Under the pieces are notes generated by a model. The model searched no databases and had not been told where the DNA came from. It saw nothing but the letters and a program-made list of their open reading frames with translations. Below, piece after piece: positions 1 to 7,381 of a DNA stretch of 39,429 bases (positions within the stretch are counted from its first letter, which is position 1; the number at the start of each line of letters is the position of its first letter). The position numbers and the translations under genes are program-made. Source of the DNA: JALOAP01 sp964632355 (GTDB lineage Bacteria; Chloroflexota; Dehalococcoidia; Tepidiformales; Tepidiformaceae); assembly GCA_964632355.1 (NCBI GenBank), contig CAZWBW010000015.1, forward strand, positions 1-39,429. Reading direction: 5' to 3'.

Positions 1-2931
1 GATATCGACGGCAACGAACTCGAACTCACCCCCGGCGAAATCGTCGTCAACAAGTCCCTCGCGGACGAAATCGACGCACAACCCGGCGACGTTCTTCGGC
101 TCTTCTACCAGGGCGAGGCGATCGAGTTCACCGTCAAAGCCATCGCTCCCGACTCGGTACTCTCCGGTACCCTCAACCCCGCCTCGAAGGAAGGCGCTGT
201 CGTCGAATTCGCCGAACTTACCCGCATCACCGGCAAGGGCGAAAACGCCGACGCCGTCCTCGTCTCCAACCACGGCGGTGTGAAAGACGGCATCGACCTC
301 ACCGACACGGTCATCGGCAAGCTCGAGGCCGCCATCGGCGACCAGCCCTACAGTGTGGACGCCCTCAAGCGCGACAACGTCGAGTTCGCCGAGCTCCTCG
401 GCAACGCGTTCACGACCATCTTCGTGGTCTTCGGACTCTTCTCCATCGCTGCCGGCGTCCTGCTCATCTTCCTCATCTTTGTGATGCTGGCCGCCGAGCG
501 GAAACCGGAAATGGGGATGGCCCGGGCCGTCGGTGCCAAGCGCCGCCAGCTCGTAGAGTCGTTCCTCGCGGAAGGCATGGGCTACGACCTCGGCGCCGCC
601 CTCGTCGGCCTCGTCGCAGGCGTTGGCGTTACGGCCCTCATGGTCGAAATCATCAAGGCAGCCGCAGGCGACAACCTCGGCGTCCAGCTCCGCCTGTCTG
701 TCACCCCGCGGAGCATGATCACGGCATTCTGCCTCGGCGTCATCGCGACGTTCATCGTCATCTTCGCTTCGTCGTGGCGCGCCAGCCGGCTCAACATCAC
801 GGCTGCCATCCGTGACCTCCCGGAGACGAAGCCGATCAACCCGGAGACCGCCACCTGGCGCGGCTATCTCCGCGCGGCCCTGAACGGTGTGATCGCCTTC
901 GGACTTCCCGTCGGGCTCCTGCTGTTCCTCGCCGGGCCAATTGGTCTGCTCCTCGGCGCCCCGCTCGCCCTCATCGGGCTGGTCTCCCCGTGGGTCTACG
1001 TACTGCGCGGCTCCAACTTCGCGCTCCCGCGCGACCATCGCACCGATGAAGGCCCGCCGAAGTGGCCCTGGATTCTCGGTCTCGCGATCCCGGTCATCGG
1101 CTGGTTCCTCATCCTGCCGTGGTACTTCCTGGCGCTGCTCCTCACGCGCCTGGTTCGCGACCGGCGCCCCCACGGGCTCGCTACCTGGCTCGTTATCGCC
1201 GGCATCGTCGTACCTCCGCTCGGCTTCGTGCTGGTTCTGCTCCAGAACCCGCGCGCCCGCATCGTCTGGAGCACCGGCCTTGCCTTCGCCTTCGCACTCG
1301 CCGGCGTCGTCATGACCTTCGCCGGTCTCGACCAGAATAGCCAGTTCCTGTTCTTCGGCGGCGTCTCCGTGCTCTTCCTCTTCGCGGCCGAAACGCTTCG
1401 GTTCTTCGGCATCGCCGAGCGGCCCTCGTTCACCATCACCAGCGCACTGTTGCTGCTGCTCTGGTACCTGCCGACCAGCTTCTACGAAAAGACAGTTGGC
1501 GAACTCAACGGCGACATCGAGATGTTCTTCCTCAGCGGCATGGTCATGGTGACCGCCGCGGTGTTCATCGTCGTCTACAACGCCGACATCATCCTGCCGG
1601 CCATCGCGAGCGTGAGCTCCCGGTTCGGGCGCATCCTCCCGGCCATTCGCACCGGCATCGCCTACCCGCTCTCCGCCCGCTTCCGCACCGGCATGACGAT
1701 GATCATGATCGGCCTGATCATGTTCTCCCTGGTCATGATGGCCACCATGAACACCAACTTCGCCCGGGTCTTCCTTAACGACGAATCCCGCGGCGGCTAC
1801 GACGAAATCGTCCAGGTCAACGGCAATAACCTGATCGACGACTTCCGCGGAACGCTCGAACAGGCTGGCGTCGACACGTCGACCATCACCCAGGTCGCCG
1901 AGCTCCGCGTTGCCTACCCCTATGAGGCCGAGGTCGAGAACCGCGACCAGAAGGAAGGTTCGGACGACGAGATCCCCGAGTTCCTGCGATACGCGGTCAT
2001 CGGCGCCGACACCGCCTTCCTCGAGACCAACGCCATCGAGATGAAGTACCTCGCCGAGGGCTACAACTCGACCGAAGAGGTGTGGGCTGCTATCCGCGAG
2101 GATCCCACCCTTGCCGTCATCCCGGCGTCGCTCCAGACCCCTCCAGACCCAATCTTCTCCGCCCAAATGGGCGACGACATCCTGCAACTCGACTCCCTGG
2201 AGGATGGGTTCGCACCGTTCACCCTGCGGCTGCGAAACCCCGCCACCAGCGAGGAGACGACCATCACCGTCATCGGCGTGATGAAGGAAGCGGCCGACAC
2301 CTTCCTATCGCTCGGCCCCGCCTTCAGCGGAACCACCGGGATCGTCACCGGCATAGACACCATGACCACGACCTTCCCGGATGCCCAGGGACAGCGGTTC
2401 TACCTCTCCGTCGCCGATGGCGTCGACAACGAGGAGCATGCGAAGAGCATCGAAGCTGCACTCGTCCAGGTTTCGGCCGACTCCCTGCAGGAACTCCTCG
2501 ATGAGCAGCAGGCACTCCAGAACGGCTTCCTCATGGTGTTCCAGGGCTTCATGGGCCTCGGGCTCATCGTTGGCATCGCCGCGCTCGCTGTGGTGGCCTC
2601 TCGCTCCGTCGTCGAGCGCCGCCAGCAGATCGGTATGCTTCGCGCCATCGGCTACCAGCGCTCGATGGTCGCCCTGAGCTTCCTGTTCGAGTCCGGGTTC
2701 ATCGCCCTCTCGGGCATCATCATCGGGCTCGCGCTCGGTCTCTCGCTCGCCTGGCTGCTCTTCACCTCCGGCGAAGTCGGCGAAGAGGCGAAGGGTGCGG
2801 GGTTCGTGGTGCCCTGGCTGAACATCCTCATCATCACCGGCATTGCCTTCGCCGCCTCCATGCTGATGACCTTCCTGCCTGCGCGGCAGGCCTCGAAGGT
2901 CCCGGTGGCGGAAGCCCTTCGGTACGAATAA
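1..2931 (+). CDS. FtsX/MacB-type ABC transporter permease (5' partial)
   Basis: Frame 1 is open from the first base, so the true start lies upstream and 976 codons of the 3' part are visible. The first ~95 codons resemble the extracytoplasmic MacB-like domain. A first FtsX permease domain follows at about codons 135-270, with several membrane segments and an ERKPEMGMARAVGAK loop typical of FtsX. Many hydrophobic segments and a second soluble domain occupy the middle. A second FtsX domain lies at the C-terminus (ERRQQIGMLRAIG, ending FLPARQASKVPVAEALRYE). This duplicated-FtsX layout is known from permeases exporting lipoproteins, lipids or peptides, or acting mechanically with a separate ATPase. 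The ATPase gene is not in view and is presumably upstream. The substrate cannot be told. Family assignment is firm. Confidence 0.9.
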   Translation, partial: DIDGNELELTPGEIVVNKSLADEIDAQPGDVLRLFYQGEAIEFTVKAIAPDSVLSGTLNPASKEGAVVEFAELTRITGKGENADAVLVSNHGGVKDGIDLTDTVIGKLEAAIGDQPYSVDALKRDNVEFAELLGNAFTTIFVVFGLFSIAAGVLLIFLIFVMLAAERKPEMGMARAVGAKRRQLVESFLAEGMGYDLGAALVGLVAGVGVTALMVEIIKAAAGDNLGVQLRLSVTPRSMITAFCLGVIATFIVIFASSWRASRLNITAAIRDLPETKPINPETATWRGYLRAALNGVIAFGLPVGLLLFLAGPIGLLLGAPLALIGLVSPWVYVLRGSNFALPRDHRTDEGPPKWPWILGLAIPVIGWFLILPWYFLALLLTRLVRDRRPHGLATWLVIAGIVVPPLGFVLVLLQNPRARIVWSTGLAFAFALAGVVMTFAGLDQNSQFLFFGGVSVLFLFAAETLRFFGIAERPSFTITSALLLLLWYLPTSFYEKTVGELNGDIEMFFLSGMVMVTAAVFIVVYNADIILPAIASVSSRFGRILPAIRTGIAYPLSARFRTGMTMIMIGLIMFSLVMMATMNTNFARVFLNDESRGGYDEIVQVNGNNLIDDFRGTLEQAGVDTSTITQVAELRVAYPYEAEVENRDQKEGSDDEIPEFLRYAVIGADTAFLETNAIEMKYLAEGYNSTEEVWAAIREDPTLAVIPASLQTPPDPIFSAQMGDDILQLDSLEDGFAPFTLRLRNPATSEETTITVIGVMKEAADTFLSLGPAFSGTTGIVTGIDTMTTTFPDAQGQRFYLSVADGVDNEEHAKSIEAALVQVSADSLQELLDEQQALQNGFLMVFQGFMGLGLIVGIAALAVVASRSVVERRQQIGMLRAIGYQRSMVALSFLFESGFIALSGIIIGLALGLSLAWLLFTSGEVGEEAKGAGFVVPWLNILIITGIAFAASMLMTFLPARQASKVPVAEALRYE

Positions 2932-2934
2932 GAA

Positions 2935-2965
2935 AGCGGCCGGGCCTACCGCAGGCCCAGCCGCT
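2935..2965 (-). terminator. Hairpin terminator overlapping the stop of the minus-strand gene
   Basis: Two 6-bp arms (agcggc/gccgct and gggcct/aggccc), separated by one mismatch, flank a 5-nt loop. On the minus strand the hairpin is followed by a T-rich stretch (CTTTCTTATT). It overlaps the TAG stop of the sugar-isomerase-like gene and sits 4 nt after the stop of the convergent permease gene, so it could serve both directions; the T tract favours the minus strand. Confidence 0.5.
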
Positions 2966-3863
2966 CCAGCTCTTTCGGCGCCAGCCCGACCTTTTCGTCG
3001 GGCTGGTGCTGGTTTATCTCCAGCGTGTACTGGGGCAGTCGCTTCAGCCCCTCCACGATGTAGCCCCAGTCGACGTCCCCGTCGCCGGGGGCCCGGTGGT
3101 CGCCGATACCCAGCACATCATGCAGGTGCGCGCCGATGCACCGGTGCGCGTTCTTTGAAAGCCACTCGTGCTTATCGATGAATCCGAGCCGGTGGAGCAC
3201 CTCCGCGTGGCCGGTGTCGTGCCAGTATCCCGCCTGCTCCGGCGCGAGCCCTTCGAGCAGGAAGTCGTACTCATCCGGGTGCGGGATCTCGTGGTAGTGA
3301 TACCGGTTCTCCAGCCCGATGGCGATGTTCGAAGCCTCCGCAACCTGTACCAGTTCGAGCAGCGACTTCCGCGCCGCTTCGAGGTACGGTTCGGCCGCGT
3401 TCCGCCGCCGTTCGATCGCCCGCTCGCGCAGTTCCGCGAACTCCGGGTCACCCGCGCGACCGGCGTCGAACAGCCGGCGCATTCGGAACTCTTCCTCGAA
3501 CATCTCCTCGTCGGTCACGCTCCCGAGGTGCACCACCACACGCTGGGCGCCGATCCGCGCAGCCCAACGCACGCTTTCCTTCGCATATTCGAGGGCCGCC
3601 CGCCGCTCGTCCTCGTCCACCGACGCGATGTTGCACTTCGAGTTCCCGCGCCCGTCGTGGTGCTGTACCCACGGTGCCGGCTGGTGCACCGACACAATGG
3701 GCAGCACCTTCGCGTCGATGATTTGCTGCAACTTGTCGGCCCGCGTCGAGTGGCTGATCTCGATAGCGTCGTAGCCCATGTCGCGCGCAAACCGGGCAAA
3801 CACCGCCCCGTCCGCGAACCGCTCCTGCTGCGCGAACATGGTCGAAAGTGCGAGTGGTTTCAT
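2946..3863 (-). CDS. Sugar phosphate isomerase/epimerase-like TIM-barrel protein
   Basis: A 305-residue protein of the xylose-isomerase-like / AP-endonuclease-2 TIM-barrel superfamily. Visible family features are the N-terminal MKPLALSTMF strand, GYDAIEISH, VVHLGS, the metal-site segment IAIGLENRYHYHEIP, and YWHDTGHAEV and GAHLHDV carrying His/Asp/Glu metal ligands. The likely role is isomerisation or epimerisation of a sugar or polyol on a divalent metal in the cytoplasm; the substrate cannot be assigned. The ATG at 3863 follows GGAG by about 7 nt, so it has its own ribosome binding site. It lies 61 nt downstream of the small membrane protein gene at 3925 and may still be read from the dxr operon. 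Confidence 0.8.
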   Translation of the reverse strand: MKPLALSTMFAQQERFADGAVFARFARDMGYDAIEISHSTRADKLQQIIDAKVLPIVSVHQPAPWVQHHDGRGNSKCNIASVDEDERRAALEYAKESVRWAARIGAQRVVVHLGSVTDEEMFEEEFRMRRLFDAGRAGDPEFAELRERAIERRRNAAEPYLEAARKSLLELVQVAEASNIAIGLENRYHYHEIPHPDEYDFLLEGLAPEQAGYWHDTGHAEVLHRLGFIDKHEWLSKNAHRCIGAHLHDVLGIGDHRAPGDGDVDWGYIVEGLKRLPQYTLEINQHQPDEKVGLAPKELERLGLR

Positions 3864-3924
3864 CGCTCGTCTCCGGGTCTATCAATGCGTGCGCCCGCGA
3901 CTGCGGGCGACGGTGAACTTCACT

Positions 3925-4272
3925 TCAGCGCGGGTCAGCTGCGGTCGACGATTGCTCCTGCGGCTCCGCGGTGGGCTTGTCGTGAGCTTCGAAGTGCTCC
4001 TGGCCTGCTCCCTGCCGGGCGAACCGCGCGATGCCGAGCATGGCAGCCGACGCGAGAAACGCCACCACGAAGCTCGCTTTTAGCCCATTCGGTCCATCGA
4101 ATCCCACTACCGGCACCGCCATTGCCGCAACGACCCCCGTGAACAGGCACAGCGGCAGCAGCACCATGCCCGCGTTCCCCTTCGTCGCAATCGAAAGCGC
4201 CACCCACGGCACGTACGCGCACAGCAGCCACCCCACCATGAAGAGGCTCAGGAAGATCAGGTCGAAGAGCAC
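3925..4272 (-). CDS. Small hydrophobic membrane protein, unknown function
   Basis: A 115-residue protein that I do not recognise. The first ~90 residues are very hydrophobic and could form three membrane segments (about residues 3-30, 35-60 and 68-85). The tail is hydrophilic and rich in Gln, Glu and Ala. The GTG start lies 9 nt after the rseP stop, so it is very probably the last gene of a dxr-rseP operon and may be an envelope protein. Start and frame are supported by the tight spacing and the long hydrophobic stretches; no functional claim is made. Confidence 0.65.
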   Translation of the reverse strand: MLFDLIFLSLFMVGWLLCAYVPWVALSIATKGNAGMVLLPLCLFTGVVAAMAVPVVGFDGPNGLKASFVVAFLASAAMLGIARFARQGAGQEHFEAHDKPTAEPQEQSSTAADPR

Positions 4273-4281
4273 GCCTGCAGC

Positions 4282-5457
4282 CTACGAAATCAGGCGGGTG
4301 ATATCGAACCACGTCACGATGAGCACCCCGGCCATCAGCAACGCGAACCCGGTGAGGTGGACCAGCGCCTCGCGCTCCGGAGCAATCCGGCGTCCGCCCC
4401 GCAGGATTTCGATGAACACGAACAGTGCGCGGCCACCGTCGAGCATCGGAATGGGCAGCGCATTGAAGATGCCGAGGTTCAGGCTCAGCAGCGCGGCGAA
4501 CTCCACCAGCGGCCGCCAGCCCTGCTCGTCAACAAGCGCGCCCGTCTGTTCAGCGATGCCAACCGGGCCGGTCACCGCAGGCTGGTCCTCACCGGTGCCG
4601 GCGCCACCGCCGCCCCCGAACCGCACCTGCAGTTCGTTCTTCGTCAGGATGAAGATCTCGCCCAGCGTGTCGAACGCCTTGGGTATGGCCTCCCACGGCC
4701 AGTACCACACCTTCTCCGTGAACGGGTACAACAGCTGGCAATTCGTCACTTCGCCATCGGGCCCAATGCCCGTACACGTGATCGGCGGCCCGACGCGGAT
4801 GCCCGTCGGCCCCTGCCCCGCGGGCGGGTGCCAGCGCGCGTACACCTTTGCCTCCAGTTCGGCGCCCTGCCGTTGGATGATCCAGGTCTGCGTCTTCCCC
4901 AGGTTCAGCCGATTTGCGTAGATGAGTTCGTCGGTGTTCTTGATTTCGTGACCTTCGACGCGCAGCACGATATCGCCCGGCTGGAGCCCCTGCATCGGCG
5001 CGCTGCCATCGGTCATCTCGCCGATGATCTGCGCTTCGGCGGCCGGCGAACCGGGCGCCACCTCCGAGATCTGCGCCATCGAAAGTGCCCGCTCCCGCGG
5101 GATCATGAACCCTACCGCGAGCAACAGCACCGCGAAGATCAGGTTCATGAACACGCCCGCGAACATCACCACCAGCCGCTGCCAGCGCGGCGCCGCGGCC
5201 AGCGACTGCGGGTCCGACGGGTCCTCTTCGCCCAGCAGCCGCACGAACCCGCCGATCGGGAGCCAGTTGATCGTGTATTCCGTCCCGTTGCGGCGCATCC
5301 AGGTGAACGCCTTGGGCGGGAACCCAATGCCGAACTCGAGCACCTTGATCCCGAACGCCTTCGCCGCCAGGAAGTGCCCCAGTTCGTGAATCACCACCAG
5401 CGGGAACAGCAGCCCGAGGAAAAGCAAGAGATTCCGGAGGATGATCAGGATGTCCAC
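4282..5457 (-). CDS. rseP: RIP metalloprotease RseP (site-2 protease, M50)
   Basis: A 391-residue membrane-embedded zinc protease that cuts transmembrane anti-sigma factors or signal-peptide remnants within the membrane. The HELGH zinc motif (residues 24-28) sits in the first membrane segment, a PDZ domain lies around residues 120-210, and the second conserved motif NALPIPMLDGG supplies the third ligand (about D340) near the C-terminal membrane helices. Length is normal for bacterial RseP with a single PDZ domain. A Gly-rich loop (GGGGGAG) lies around residue 280. The GTG start overlaps the dxr TAG stop by one base, implying translational coupling. The dxr-rseP pairing is common in bacteria, usually with cdsA and frr, which are absent here. 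Confidence 0.95.
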   Translation of the reverse strand: MDILIILRNLLLFLGLLFPLVVIHELGHFLAAKAFGIKVLEFGIGFPPKAFTWMRRNGTEYTINWLPIGGFVRLLGEEDPSDPQSLAAAPRWQRLVVMFAGVFMNLIFAVLLLAVGFMIPRERALSMAQISEVAPGSPAAEAQIIGEMTDGSAPMQGLQPGDIVLRVEGHEIKNTDELIYANRLNLGKTQTWIIQRQGAELEAKVYARWHPPAGQGPTGIRVGPPITCTGIGPDGEVTNCQLLYPFTEKVWYWPWEAIPKAFDTLGEIFILTKNELQVRFGGGGGAGTGEDQPAVTGPVGIAEQTGALVDEQGWRPLVEFAALLSLNLGIFNALPIPMLDGGRALFVFIEILRGGRRIAPEREALVHLTGFALLMAGVLIVTWFDITRLIS

Positions 5458-6611
5458 TAGCGCACTGCCTCCGGCGTTACTGCTGCTGCCCGCTCGCGTG
5501 CCCAGGCGTCCGCTTCGAGCACAGCTTCAAGGTCTGGATCGGCAACTCCCGCGTGTTCCTCAAGCACCCGTTCGATCACAACCGGGATGTCGAGGAACCC
5601 GATCTCCCGCTTCAGGAAGCGATCGACAGCGACTTCGTCCGCCGCGGCCATCACTGCCGGGTACGTTCCACCCTGCCGCCCGGCCTCCATCGCCAGCCGC
5701 AGGCAGGGAAAGCGCGTCACATCCGGCTCGCCGAAATGCAGCGTGCCCACCTTCGCGAGCTCGAGCGGTGGCGCCGGCGGCACTGGCATCCGCTCCGGGT
5801 AGGCCAGGGCGCACTGGATCGGCAGCCGCATATCGGGCACGCCGAGTTGCGCCTTCACGCTGCCATCGCTGAATTCGACCAGGGAGTGGACGATGGATTC
5901 GCGGTGCAGAACGACTTCGACCTTCTCCATGGGGACGCCGAAGAGCCACATGGCCTCGATCGTCTCCATGCCCTTGTTCATCAGGGTCGCGCTATCGACC
6001 GTGATCTTCGAACCCATGTTCCACGTTGGGTGGTTAAGTGCCTGTTCAGGGGTCACCGCAGCGAGCTGCGCCACGTCGAAATCGCGGAAGGCCCCGCCGC
6101 TCGCGGTCAGGATGATGCGCCGGATCTCGTGGCCCTCTTCGCCCCACAGGCACTGCCAGATGGCCGAATGCTCGCTATCCACCGGGCGCAACTCGCCGCC
6201 ACCGTCCAGCATCGCCTGCCGCACGATGTGCCCGGCCATCACCAGCACTTCCTTGTTCGCGATAGCCACCGGTCGCCCGTTCCGCAGCGCCGCAAGTGTG
6301 GGCGTCAGCCCTGCCGCACCCGCCGTTCCCACGAGCACGATGTCGACGTCCGGCGCGACCGCCATCTCATCCATCGAAAGCGTCTGCGTGCCCGCGGCTT
6401 CCATCGCATCCCGGAGCGCCGGCGACTCGACGGCTGCCGAGGCATAGCGCGGCCGAAACGCGGCTACCTGCCGGGCCAGTTCCTCGCTGTTTCGGCCAGC
6501 AGCGAGTGCCACGACCTGGAAGCGCTCCGGGAGTTGCGCGATGACATCCAGCGCCTGGCGCCCGATCGAACCCGTCGATCCGAGCACGGCGACGCGAAGA
6601 GGTGCGTTCAC
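5457..6611 (-). CDS. dxr: 1-deoxy-D-xylulose 5-phosphate reductoisomerase
   Basis: The second enzyme of the MEP isoprenoid pathway, converting DXP to 2-C-methyl-D-erythritol 4-phosphate with NADPH and a divalent metal. The NADPH-binding GSTGSIG is at residues 11-17. ANKEVLVMAG, the metal-binding DSEHSA, and the conserved substrate loop NHPTWNMGSKITVDSATLMNKG follow in the usual order. A longer open frame begins at 6734, but I chose the GTG at 6611 because homology begins there (VNAPLRVAVLGSTG). A TACCAT -10 hexamer also lies exactly 6 nt upstream, suggesting a leaderless mRNA. This gives 384 residues, typical for Dxr. It is the first gene of the dxr-rseP-membrane protein operon. Confidence 0.95.
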   Translation of the reverse strand: MNAPLRVAVLGSTGSIGRQALDVIAQLPERFQVVALAAGRNSEELARQVAAFRPRYASAAVESPALRDAMEAAGTQTLSMDEMAVAPDVDIVLVGTAGAAGLTPTLAALRNGRPVAIANKEVLVMAGHIVRQAMLDGGGELRPVDSEHSAIWQCLWGEEGHEIRRIILTASGGAFRDFDVAQLAAVTPEQALNHPTWNMGSKITVDSATLMNKGMETIEAMWLFGVPMEKVEVVLHRESIVHSLVEFSDGSVKAQLGVPDMRLPIQCALAYPERMPVPPAPPLELAKVGTLHFGEPDVTRFPCLRLAMEAGRQGGTYPAVMAAADEVAVDRFLKREIGFLDIPVVIERVLEEHAGVADPDLEAVLEADAWARERAAAVTPEAVR

Positions 6612-6617
6612 GTCTCC

Positions 6618-6623
6618 ATGGTA
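6618..6623 (-). promoter_or_regulatory. -10 element of the dxr operon (leaderless start)
   Basis: TACCAT on the minus strand, 6 nt before the dxr GTG start, so transcription would begin at or next to the start codon. The same hexamer and spacing occur before the gene at 26144. A weak TTGGTC -35 lies 19 nt further upstream. Confidence 0.45.
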
Positions 6624-6805
6624 CGTGGTCCAGCACCGCCGGGACCAACGTCCGAACCCGGGAGAGCACCGAAATGAGCGAGTTGGCCGCGTGACACGTA
6701 TCTCGCCCCAGCGCGTACGCGTGCCCAATCGCAATTCTCCTCCACAACAGCGGCGAACCAGGACAGGACCTCGCTGCTCCCGAACTTGAACCCGATACCC
6801 GGCCG

Positions 6806-7001
6806 CGCATCATAGAGGCCGAGCGCCGCTATCGTGTCGGGAACCTGTACATAAAACCGGAAGATCACCGGCGCTGTAGTCGGCTATCAACCGTTCGGCG
6901 GCATTGGCATGTCGGGCCCCGGCGACAACGCCGGTGGGCCGGGCTACCTGCTCCAGTTCATGGCCCCGCGCGTAACCACCGAAGATTCGGTCCGGCGCGC
7001 T
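6806..7001 (+). pseudogene. C-terminal relic of 1-pyrroline-5-carboxylate dehydrogenase, frameshifted
   Basis: Translated on the plus strand, this stretch matches the last ~65 residues of P5C dehydrogenase (proline catabolism, glutamate-semialdehyde oxidation). The first part reads RIIEAERRYRVGNLYI in one frame. The second, after a one-base shift in the AAAA run at 6853-6856, reads NRKITGAVVGYQPFGG, IGMSGPGDNAGGPGYLLQF and PRVTTEDSVRRA. In intact family members these pieces are contiguous and end the protein. No catalytic Cys region or NAD-binding domain is present: the rest would have to lie where dxr now begins, and the natural stop is lost. It is therefore a decayed remnant, not a short gene. 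Family memory is the only basis for the match, but the motif string is very characteristic. Confidence 0.8.
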
Positions 7002-7084
7002 TCGCAACCGAACGTGACGCGTAAAGGTGCGCGAAAAGCGCGCCCGGGCCAGAATGGTCGTACCAGCTTTTCGAGGGAGAGCAC

Positions 7085-7294
7085 ATGGCCCAAGCCGTGC
7101 ACGAACCGGAGACGCACGACCGGAACATCGCCCAGGCGCATGACGCCGCTCCTGACTACGAGAACGAGACCGCACCGATCCACTACGACATCAAGGAGTA
7201 CTTTGGTGCCGGGCAGACGTTCCTCGCCGGGCTCCTGGGTGTGATCGCCCTTGCCGGGGGCATCATTGCCGGCCTGCTCTTCGCCAACAACTAG
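7085..7294 (+). CDS. Small single-span membrane protein, unknown function
   Basis: A 69-residue protein with a polar, acidic, His-rich N-terminal half (residues 1-43) and one strong membrane segment (about residues 44-66, GQTFLAGLLGVIALAGGIIAGLLF) close to the C-terminus. This fits a tail-anchored or N-out single-span protein. A GAGGGAGAG ribosome binding site stands a few nt before the ATG. It lies 87 nt upstream of the herA-like gene on the same strand, so co-transcription is possible but not shown. No family is recognised. Confidence 0.65.
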   Translation: MAQAVHEPETHDRNIAQAHDAAPDYENETAPIHYDIKEYFGAGQTFLAGLLGVIALAGGIIAGLLFANN

Positions 7295-7381
7295 CTCCCC
7301 TCGTCCCGCTGCGTAAAGCCCGCACCGGGCGCATCGCTCTTTCCTCGTCAGAACGGGAGTGCTAGTGCAGAATACGCGCCA

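Larger units (their letters stand above)
6612..7084. other. 473-nt gap between dxr and the 7085 gene
   Basis: It holds the dxr promoter at its left edge and the P5C dehydrogenase relic at 6806-7001. A GC-rich GCGCG/CGCGC mini-inverted repeat separated by about 5 nt lies near 7027-7041, before the small membrane protein gene. No intact gene is supported: a minus-strand 86-codon frame (6608-6868) runs antisense to the relic and looks accidental. Confidence 0.6.

Noticed and set aside
6608..6868. 86-codon minus-strand frame whose TGA overlaps the dxr GTG as GTGA
   Set aside because: The overlap looks operon-like, but the frame runs antisense to the recognisable P5C dehydrogenase relic, and the dxr -10 hexamer lies inside its last codons. 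No protein family is visible.
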